The notes below the pieces were generated by a model. That model had not been told where the DNA came from and searched no databases. It worked only from the letters and a program-made list of their open reading frames with translations. Positions 63,432 to 64,000 of a DNA stretch of 64,000 bases are shown here, piece after piece (positions within the stretch are counted from its first letter, which is position 1; every line of letters starts with the position of its first letter). The position numbers and the translations under genes were made by a program. The stretch is from Ostrinia nubilalis. Taxonomy: Eukaryota; Arthropoda; Insecta; Lepidoptera; Crambidae. Where the stretch lies: assembly GCF_963855985.1 (NCBI RefSeq), contig NC_087091.1, positions 18,482,154 through 18,546,153 of the forward strand, written 5' to 3'.

Positions 63432-63610
63432 GTTACTTTCGCATTTATAATATTAGTTGGGATTAGTTGGGATCACTCACGATCGCGCGCGGGCACGGGC
63501 GGGGGCGCGGGGTGGGGCGCGGGGGCGGGTGCGGCGGGCGCGGGGAGGGCGGGCGCGCGCAGCAGGGCGGCACGCGGCGAACGCTCCAGCCCCGCGCTGT
63601 ACGACACCGC
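37882..63610 (-). CDS. cnk: Connector enhancer of KSR (CNK)-like scaffold, 3' 15 exons
   Basis: Fifteen exons with AG/GT boundaries join without a phase break into 2,580 nt: 859 codons plus a TAG. Counting from the first exon here, a PH domain spans about residues 329-445 (exons f and g), with the conserved W-I-H-L-I near its end. It is followed by acidic/Ser-rich and basic segments (S-L-D-R-K-Y-L-R-F-F), P-T-E-H-Y-R-S-Y-R, I-N-Y-I-H-A-S-N-P-N-L, and T-L-E-E-F-M-L with E-E-R-K-Q leading into V-Y-T-N-R-V-L-L-G-V-E-R. This combination is what I recall of insect CNK, a membrane-associated scaffold linking Ras, KSR and Raf. SAM, CRIC and PDZ regions are expected upstream of 64 kb. Exon boundaries rest on splice consensus and phase agreement. 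The identity rests on remembered family features. Exons are very GC-rich, with Pro/Ala repeats. Confidence 0.75.
38196..38379. mobile_element. 184-bp palindromic MITE in a CNK intron
   Basis: Ends with (T)AAAGTCTTGATCACACGTA and its near-inverse; a second palindrome, GCCGAGTACTCGG, lies inside. Between exons n and o. Confidence 0.8.
38503..38625. mobile_element. 123-bp palindromic MITE
   Basis: CTAAAATAATAAGACACGGG pairs with its inverse (one difference); arms about 34 bp. The 12-bp word CCGGGGAACCCT occurs on both sides (about 38,494 and 38,657). Confidence 0.8.
38751..38826 (-). CDS. cnk: CNK exon n
   Basis: Acceptor GATATTACAG has a poor pyrimidine tract; donor GTGAGCCA. 76 nt, ending in phase 0. 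Gly/Ser-rich, then R-L-R-L-V-L-R-H-A-R-Q. The least certain exon, but its phases fit both neighbours. Confidence 0.65.
38978..39045 (-). CDS. cnk: CNK exon m
   Basis: Acceptor CTTTCCTTGCGCAG, donor GTGATCCA; 68 nt, phase 0 in and 2 out. V-H-S-A-P-R-R-A-G-A-A-P-L-V-H-A-S-P-L-P-A-D. Confidence 0.75.
39247..39462. mobile_element. 216-bp foldback MITE, family 'CTAAAGCC', copy 1
   Basis: Starts CTAAAGCCCGGTCTGTGAGC and ends with the inverse. Arms of about 90 bp. Relatives at 47177, 48650, 62531 and 63050, all in CNK introns. Its edge is 29 bp from the exon l donor. Confidence 0.85.
39492..39600 (-). CDS. cnk: CNK exon l
   Basis: Acceptor GTTCCCGCAG, donor GTACCCGC; 109 nt, ending in phase 0. Y-E-K-L-V-Y-P-S-E-A-A-A-L-G-Y-E-S-I-D-E, then W-R-D-S-L-R-R-N-D-K. 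Non-repetitive and protein-like. Confidence 0.85.
39737..42462 (+). mobile_element. Transib DNA transposon, apparently complete
   Basis: The left end CACGGTGATCAATAATGAGA and the inverted right end CACAGTGATCAATAATCAGA form the terminal repeats. A perfect 5-bp GC-rich direct repeat CGCCG flanks the element (39732-39736 and 42463-42467). Five-bp GC-rich duplications and CAC-starting ends related to the V(D)J signal heptamer are Transib hallmarks, and the right end has the exact CACAGTG heptamer. It lies in the CNK intron between exons k and l, in the opposite orientation. Confidence 0.9.
40007..42297 (+). CDS. Transib transposase (RAG1-related), probably one intron
   Basis: Unspliced, an ATG at 40165 gives an open 710-residue frame. 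A better model starts at ATG 40007, uses the donor GTATGT at 40026 and the acceptor TTTTTGCAG at 40270, and gives 681 residues in the same frame. Motifs, in unspliced numbering: K-W-G-A-D320-G-S, S-L-V-P-L-R-L, M-I-D428-G-K-I-C-N-A, zinc-binding-like C-Y-I-C (444-447), G-F-G-N-T-N-D-G-N-T, and L-P-I-G-Q-L-G-E-D-A-Q-E638-C-R. These are Transib family signatures as I recall them. D320, D428 and E638 (or E634) are the likely DDE residues by inference. Transposase should cut the element ends by a hairpin mechanism like RAG1. No stop or frameshift was seen, so it may be functional. Confidence 0.9.
42468..43031. mobile_element. MITE with ATCGA word repeats and a pyrimidine/purine hairpin
   Basis: Both ends are rich in (TT)ATCGAA/TTCGAT words in inverse orientation: TTATCGAAAGTCGTTTCATC at the left, mirrored near 43,000. 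The centre (about 42,695-42,890) is a CTT-rich pyrimidine tract followed by a complementary GAA-rich tract. The Transib inserted at its left edge. Confidence 0.6.
43201..43497. mobile_element. 297-bp foldback MITE
   Basis: GCCTAGGTGCAGACCAATGA at the left, the inverse at the right, then GGCCGATAGTTGGG mirrored (diverged) further in. A truncated relative lies at 31503-31620. The centre is GC-rich, containing GGCCGCCGGGT repeats. Confidence 0.85.
43615..43712 (-). CDS. cnk: CNK exon k
   Basis: Acceptor TTGTTCCGCAG, donor GTACGTTA; 98 nt, phase 0 in and 2 out. G-R-S-L-P-R-A-P ... D-A-V-K-P-I-S-V-K-G-K-D. Confidence 0.8.
43941..44162. mobile_element. 222-bp foldback MITE
   Basis: ATTCAATCC(C)TGTCCAAATCC at the left pairs with the inverse of GGATTTGGATTAGGATTGAA at the right; a second pair around AACTGTCAAATT lies inside. 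TA flanks are likely. Confidence 0.75.
44279..44395. repeat. Diverged foldback related to 62869-62996
   Basis: GTCAGCGTCAAGTAGTTCGT and TGACACCCAAAGT resemble the left arm of the element at 62869. The right arm is only partly inverse. Confidence 0.5.
44397..44556. mobile_element. 160-bp Harbinger-like MITE with TAA duplication
   Basis: GGCCCAGAACACACGGTGAA at the left and the inverse (one difference) at the right. TAA occurs on both sides (44394-44396 and 44557-44559), as expected for a 3-bp PIF/Harbinger target. Confidence 0.8.
44579..45021. mobile_element. 443-bp Harbinger-like MITE with internal copies of its end
   Basis: GGCCCGGTTTCCACCAAAGC at the left, and GCCTTGGTGGAAATCGGGCC at the right. 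TTTCCACCAAAGC also recurs at about 44,706 and 44,909, so this is probably a composite of overlapping copies. TTC/TTA flanks. Confidence 0.65.
45370..45877. repeat. 508-bp segment bounded by a 26-27-bp inverted repeat
   Basis: The arms AAAGTCTGTTCGCCGAGAGT(TGATA) at 45370-45396 and the inverse at 45851-45877 are perfect or nearly so. The inside is unrelated, with the duplicated word AATGTGTGAAACG at about 45,536-45,560. Could be a MITE or a captured segment. Confidence 0.55.
45895..46017 (-). CDS. cnk: CNK exon j
   Basis: Acceptor CGTCCGCAG, donor GTACGCAA; 123 nt, 41 codons, phase 0. V-Y-T-N-R-V-L-L-G-V-E-R-D continues the E-E-R-K-Q helix of exon i and ends R-A-C-A-H-M-Q. One arm of a 27-bp inverted repeat begins about 17 bp after its donor. 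Confidence 0.88.
46133..46378. mobile_element. MITE with ~90-bp internal tandem repeat, copy 1
   Basis: AGGTCTATTCAAACC at the left and GTCTGAATAGGCCTT at the right. A unit running from GCGATATTCGCTGCCGCTGT to CGCGGCTAGAGCG occurs nearly twice. Copy 2 lies at 62077-62395. Confidence 0.75.
46397..46620. repeat. MITE fragments
   Basis: A CAGGGTGTCCCATAAAGAGC end without a partner, then about 120 bp (from 46,497) related to the inside of the MITE at 33320. Confidence 0.5.
46789..47127 (-). CDS. cnk: CNK exon i
   Basis: Acceptor CGACCCCCAG, donor GTGCGTCG; 339 nt, 113 codons, phase 0. P-T-E-H-Y-R-S-Y-R-R, an Ala/Pro/Gly linker, I-N-Y-I-H-A-S-N-P-N-L-L-D-F, then T-L-E-E-F-M-L-N-K-Q-A-E-E-R-K-Q. 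Confidence 0.9.
47177..47387. mobile_element. 211-bp foldback MITE, family 'CTAAAGCC', copy 2
   Basis: Full-length sibling of 39247-39462. Its edge lies 49 bp upstream of the exon i acceptor. Confidence 0.85.
47498..47746 (-). CDS. cnk: CNK exon h
   Basis: Acceptor CTGATTTTCAG, donor GTGAGCCG; 249 nt, 83 codons, phase 0. An acidic/Ser start (S-E-T-D-Y-S-D-T-E-S-D) leads into a Lys/Arg-rich region and S-T-S-L-D-R-K-Y-L-R-F-F-S. Confidence 0.9.
47762..48180. repeat. Clusters of the palindrome GATAATTATC
   Basis: The words (G)ATAATTATC recur about four to five times at 47,762-47,822 and six or more times at 48,097-48,179, in the intron between CNK exons g and h. The two clusters flank about 275 bp of ordinary sequence and are mutual inverses by nature of the palindrome. 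Confidence 0.8.
48248..48442 (-). CDS. cnk: CNK exon g, second half of the PH domain
   Basis: Acceptor CTCCTGTCGGCAG, donor GTGCGTGC; 195 nt, 65 codons, phase 0. Contains M-I-H-L-E-G-F-T-V, S-R-E-H-A-F-K-V-Y-H, F-Y-F-A and the PH-type final helix M-L-A-W-I-H-L-I. Confidence 0.9.
48650..48868. mobile_element. 219-bp foldback MITE, family 'CTAAAGCC', copy 3
   Basis: Full-length sibling of 39247-39462. The right terminal bases have diverged (AGACTATA). Confidence 0.8.
49041..49521. mobile_element. 481-bp hAT MITE
   Basis: The ends CAGTGTTGCCAAC are perfect inverses. The 8-bp direct repeat GTGGCTGG (49033-49040 and 49522-49529) flanks it, as expected for hAT, though the target itself is a GGTGGCT tandem run. 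The right edge is near the donor of the last exon-f copy. Confidence 0.85.
49545..50784 (-). repeat. Seven-copy 179-bp tandem array of a CNK exon
   Basis: Seven copies appear identical, with exon ends at 49553, 49732, 49911, 50090, 50269, 50448 and 50627. Each unit is the CAG acceptor end, 155-nt exon and GTGAGTAC donor, plus a 13-bp filler CTACACCAGGGGA. Only 24 nt separate one donor-exon junction from the next acceptor, too short for an intron. Only the upstream-most copy (right end) has a normal pyrimidine-rich acceptor (GCTTTTCGTCCCCAG). The rest would be intronic if its own donor is used. Confidence 0.95.
50627..50781 (-). CDS. cnk: CNK exon f, first half of the PH domain (copy with full acceptor)
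   Basis: 155 nt, phase 1 in and 0 out. Reads R-R-L-V-P-A-R-A-L-A-A-W, then W-A-R-R-H-L-L-L and A-A-L-Y-A-Y-R-A-P-D, the beta-strand pattern of a PH domain start. It joins exon e as Lys-Arg-Arg and exon g as A-P-D|C-N-K. Six more copies lie downstream of its donor. Confidence 0.85.
50897..51014. mobile_element. 118-bp short inverted-terminal element
   Basis: CTAGACAAAACGCA at the left and TGCACTTTGTCTAG at the right (two differences). Located upstream of the exon f acceptor. Confidence 0.5.
51823..52062. repeat. 120-bp tandem duplication, two diverged units
   Basis: TCTGATGATGGAGCTGGAAG starts at 51,823 and again at 51,943, followed in both by AATAAAA-GAC...ATC-AGTTTGGG. The motif is familiar from lepidopteran dispersed repeats. 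Confidence 0.6.
52063..53215. other. CNK intron sequence, nothing identified
   Basis: No exon-like frame or inverted-repeat element that I could support. Contains GC-rich patches near 52,320-52,400 and 52,900-53,110. Confidence 0.5.
53216..53429 (+). repeat. copia 5' LTR
   Basis: TGTTGAGTAATGAC to CCCCATAACA, 214 bp, matching 57629-57842 without a visible difference. TG...CA termini. Confidence 0.92.
53436..53448 (+). promoter_or_regulatory. Primer-binding site for the initiator tRNA-Met half
   Basis: GTTATGGGCCCAG is the complement of the anticodon stem-loop region of initiator tRNA-Met (CTGGGCCCATAAC), not of a tRNA 3' end. Copia-type elements are known to prime from such an internal tRNA fragment. 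It lies 6 bp after the LTR. Confidence 0.8.
53554..57621 (+). CDS. copia Gag-Pol polyprotein, 1,355 aa
   Basis: Start chosen at ATG 53554, giving M-S-C-S-K with the usual copia Gag motif F-N-G-E-G-F-S-N-W soon after; an in-frame ATG at 53515 is an alternative. Domains: Gag, zinc knuckle CX2CX4HX4C at 199-212, a Gly/Arg/Tyr-rich (RG-repeat) segment about 213-290, protease D-S-G 331-333, integrase with H-H-C-C finger and D534, D597, E633 (35 residues between the last two), reverse transcriptase Y-V-D-D 1036-1039, and RNase H with D1203 and A-D-I-L-T-K-P-L near the end. Integrase before RT is diagnostic of Ty1/copia. No interruption, so probably able to be expressed. The RG-rich region directly after the knuckle is longer than I expect for copia Gag. 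Confidence 0.93.
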   Translation: MSCSKDNRYNIAQFNGEGFSNWAFRMKSMLNEANCLGAVIDENFSKKAENKSLEARAQALIISAVADSHLQYVRQESAFKMYKNLEENFKEKSTRGKLFLRRQLNEIKYLESKPLKEHFTKIQEICTQLEEAESVLSDEEKINYILLSMPKSYEGVVTALETMGDLKLSTVMERLLAEEEKKKKFNENNKETSSSAFNCYNCGKPGHKKYQCRGRGQGNNYSTGRNYTTGSGQTYRGGNNNSGRGFYNTGRGYYTGQGYNTGRGQGYNNTGRGQGWSHGRGRNYQSQERREESNYTENNPSAFVSENNQCEESVQKYKCAEKYCELQFCVDSGCSDHLVNTREHFVDYIQLTKPRLIAAAKNGINLQAIGIGNIEVISKVGNRQYKCIIKNVYYVPDLRKNLLSVSKMENAGLTVSFSQGKVRVFEKDYILMIGNNSGTLYTVNVLVTSVKSCYLINKPDVNLYELWHRRFGHLGSSNLNLLAKNCMVKGLSDLKNKTTQSDLCESCLLGKSTRQPFNHKGYRAKKPLELVHTDVCGPISPTTWDDKNYFVTFIDDFTHFTMVFLIKHKSEVFKKFLYYYNMVTKHFNSNILKLRMDNGREYLSNEFRDFCNRNGIVMQHTVPYNPEMNGVAERMNRTLMDKARTILIDAGMKKEFWGEAVLYSTYVTNRSPVAGRDTTPSELWEGRKPDVSNLRVFGSIAYNHVPKELRKKLDDKGKKMIMIGYNVGGYKLFDEENNMAVTARNVIFDENLKKPEKTIFIPDYTECENEEQKPDRTGGETSIENEEEKNQTSENNENEQESEELEKEEQERQKRKRQKPLWQKDYVADFDEESDEALFALLSSQHEDTPVRYEDIEEREDKNDWLKAVKEELIVLEETETFEIVPEPKDKKILDGKWVFTKKETERGKLCKARLVIRGFQQEEKFEDIYSPVLKLQTLRTLLSVAAKRDYTIHQMDVKGAFLYGRIDEDVYLKPPKGMNVKENCVLKLKRSLYGLKKSPKYWYEKFNETITSYGFKRSDNDYCLYIKGETYLLLYVDDLLILGQNIKDINSVKDFLKAQFKMKDLGDNNLTYLGISIRKSSEGIFIDQSKYLKRILKLFNMSDCKGCNTPMDHNFKFDENLEIDLSYEKQCRSLIGSLMYATVGSRPDLATSVYYLSRFQSKPNAELWRALKRLLRYVKKTINFVLLYTKNDLSEPLVGYADADFARDNDRKSTSGYLFKVYNNTVVWKSKKQSSVALSTTEAEYVSLCESVMEACFMIKLLNDLNIDVPTVTIFEDNQSTIKSLKGCDIKRLKHIDVKFNFVKQKVEENLINIVYVNSKNQLADILTKPLSKNVFYSLIEGLGLYEYVNKCLC
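57629..57842 (+). repeat. copia 3' LTR
   Basis: Second 214-bp LTR, preceded by the polypurine tract at 57620-57628. Confidence 0.92.
58048..58360 (-). CDS. cnk: CNK exon e
   Basis: Acceptor CCGATCCGCAG, donor GTACGTTTT; 313 nt, ending with one base (A). Starts I-S-L-P-L-R-H-I-T-K-H, contains a G-R-P-E-R-P-D repeat (three full units plus a partial one) from a 21-bp DNA repeat, and ends S-R-S-L-K-K-K-N-S-I-L-A. The left-over A plus AG of the next exon gives Lys. Confidence 0.88.
58755..59294 (+). repeat. Retro-element 3' tail, copy 2, split by a MITE
   Basis: Same sequence as 27783-27983, starting AAACCGGCAGACAG. The uninterrupted copy shows where the MITE at about 58909-59262 entered, between GTCTA and ACAAATAAAG. 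Its right end is 37 bp from the exon d donor. Confidence 0.75.
58909..59262. mobile_element. About 354-bp MITE with G-runs
   Basis: AAGGGGTCATCCATAAAGTA at the left pairs with TACTTTATGGATGGCCCCT at the right. The TIR includes GTACGTCAC. The interior holds two G-runs of at least 9 bp (about 58,945 and 59,165). Confidence 0.8.
59332..59470 (-). CDS. cnk: CNK exon d
   Basis: Acceptor TTCGTTTCAG, donor GTACGATA; 139 nt, ending in phase 0. Encodes a Pro/Arg/Ala-rich segment containing P-A-Y-P-V-L-R-A-V-A-R-E. Confidence 0.8.
60001..60144. mobile_element. 144-bp Harbinger-like MITE with TTA duplication
   Basis: GGCCCTTTTCACA at the left and TGTGAAAAGGGCC at the right, with TTA on both sides (59998-60000 and 60145-60147). 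Inside are palindromic CCGGCGCCGG and CATGCCCATACACTTC words. Confidence 0.85.
60190..61092. repeat. Segment bounded by an inverted repeat of about 33 bp
   Basis: CCGCGGCACAAAATATAACT(GAAGGTAAACTC) at about 60,197-60,229 is mirrored at about 61,056-61,090, close to the exon c donor. The interior has no recognisable coding; a (TTATTC)n run lies at about 61,031-61,052. Confidence 0.5.
61108..61332 (-). CDS. cnk: CNK exon c
   Basis: Acceptor CGATTCCAG, donor GTGAGACT; 225 nt. Encodes P-T-I-F-V-H-S-A-E-K-A-D-Q-I-L, then S-S-S-Q-I-G-E-A-I-L-Q-Q-R-S and an Arg/Pro-rich tail. Confidence 0.85.
61366..61786. mobile_element. Harbinger-like MITE, second copy, split by an LTR-derived insert
   Basis: Same end and palindromic core as 60001-60144, but a longer version. 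GGGACGTGTG|AAAAGGGCC is interrupted after GTGTG by 240 bp (61536-61775). Its left edge lies about 33 bp from the exon c acceptor. Confidence 0.8.
61536..61775 (+). mobile_element. 240-bp deletion derivative of an LTR retrotransposon
   Basis: Starts TGTGCC and ends GGCACA, flanked by a perfect 5-bp direct repeat GTGTG (61531-61535 and 61776-61780). Inside, a complete LTR-like block ends with GGCACA at 61729. It is followed by AATTGGTGACCCCGACGAAG, a typical primer-binding/leader sequence, then about 25 bp and a second GGCACA end. The internal coding region is missing, so this looks like 5' LTR, leader and the last bases of the 3' LTR. Confidence 0.75.
61878..62055 (-). CDS. cnk: CNK exon b
   Basis: Acceptor GTTCCGCAG; the donor GTTCTG is weak. 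178 nt, phase 2 in and 2 out. Encodes R-L-D-K-S-H-S-T-P-A-Y-D, then a Pro/Ala stretch ending in five A-T-P repeats from a 9-bp DNA repeat. A MITE begins about 22 bp upstream of its acceptor. Confidence 0.8.
62077..62395. mobile_element. MITE with ~90-bp internal tandem repeat, copy 2
   Basis: Sibling of 46133-46378 with an added duplication of the right end (CTCTGCCGCA(G/A)ACGGTAGCG twice). Ends AAAGGCCTATTCAAACC and TCTGAATAGGCCTT. Lies directly upstream of the exon b acceptor. Confidence 0.8.
62531..62626. repeat. Family 'CTAAAGCC' MITE, truncated copy 4
   Basis: Right half only, ending CCGGGCTTTAG. Confidence 0.75.
62869..62996. mobile_element. 128-bp palindromic MITE
   Basis: GTCAGCGTCGAACGGTTCGT and the inverse at the right; arms about 30 bp with one difference. 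Confidence 0.8.
63050..63203. repeat. Family 'CTAAAGCC' MITE, left-truncated copy 5
   Basis: Contains both inner arms (CGCTCGTAATTATGTTGCTG mirrored) and the right terminus ACCAGGCTTTA, but lacks the left terminus. Confidence 0.8.
63210..63464 (+). repeat. (CAGA)n-tailed retro-element 3' end, copy 2
   Basis: Matches 37133-37366 but with about nine CAGA units. Ends about 16 bp from the exon a donor. Confidence 0.8.
63481..63610 (-). CDS. cnk: CNK exon a (first in window)
   Basis: Acceptor GTGTTGCAG, donor GTGAGTGA; 130 nt, leaving one base (C). Encodes a Ser/Arg start (A-V-S-Y-S-A-G-L-E-R), then a Pro/Ala-rich run. Start phase is assumed to be 0 because it makes all later phases fit. Confidence 0.75.
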
Positions 63611-64000
63611 CTGCAACACCACACGACCTCAATGTCTTGACAACCCTGAATCCCTCGCAACGGATCACGGGCCGCACGAACGAACGCCAGCGATGGCTCC
63701 GAAAACTTGTCGTTCGCACGGATCCGATCCGCTTATTACGATCCGGAAATTGGCGTCTTTTTTTTTTCGCGCGGCCATCGACCAAACTTTGTTTTTTGAT
63801 TACAAAATAGTGTAATAAATCAAACTTACTATGACATGTATATAATACCTCTAAACTCAGTCTGAACTGAGTTACGAGCATTAGAAGTTTGATGTTTTAC
63901 ATACTGTTGCTTTTTACGCGCAAGTTTTGTAAGAAATTGCAACAAAATAGAGACGTCTTTTTTTATTGCGCTGATTCTGCTCCATACTGATGACCGGAGC
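63611..64000. other. CNK intron, upstream side
   Basis: Intron preceding exon a. No further exon was identified before the window ends. Confidence 0.5.

Overview
This window looks like lepidopteran (moth or butterfly) chromosomal DNA. The evidence is AT-rich intergenic sequence packed with TA-flanked foldback MITEs, a (CAGA)n-tailed retro-element 3' end typical of Lepidoptera, 3' pieces of a lepidopteran-type LINE, and a split insect gene whose exons are much more GC-rich than its introns. No bacterial-style genes, rRNA genes or CRISPR arrays were seen. Family names come from motif recognition, without database searches.

Layout. (1) 1-12.5 kb is a stack of nested transposons. A minus-strand BEL/Pao retrotransposon keeps one uninterrupted frame of 1,360 codons (2-4081) that leaves the window on the left. 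Its 5' leader/LTR region is split by an hAT-type element (4447-12267; 15-bp terminal inverted repeats; 8-bp target duplication ACACTGAG). The hAT element is split by an apparently young Ty3/gypsy element (5887-10904, LTRs identical by eye, gag and pol intact, pol reached by -1 frameshifting). A 1.1-kb palindrome (10909-12012) sits directly against the gypsy 3' end. (2) 12.5-37.6 kb contains no gene I can support. It holds two ~0.95-kb TA-flanked elements, a 1.7-kb foldback with a mariner-like transposase remnant in its loop, a second transposase remnant, LINE 3' fragments, many small MITEs and scattered short GC-rich islands. (3) 37.9-63.6 kb is the 3' part of one split gene on the minus strand. 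Fifteen exons connect in phase into 859 codons plus a stop. They encode a PH domain and a tail that I recognise as connector enhancer of KSR (CNK), a Ras/MAPK scaffold. The 5' exons (SAM, CRIC, PDZ) should lie beyond 64 kb.

The exon for the first half of the CNK PH domain, with its splice-site bases, is present seven times in a perfect 179-bp tandem array. The CNK introns carry two complete, young-looking transposons. One is a Transib DNA transposon (39737-42462), with RAG-signal-like termini, a CGCCG target duplication and an open transposase that probably has one intron. The other is a Ty1/copia retrotransposon (53216-57842) with identical LTRs and an intact 1,355-codon gag-pol frame. At least fifteen MITE-like insertions lie in the same introns, several with an edge within about 15-50 bp of a CNK splice site.
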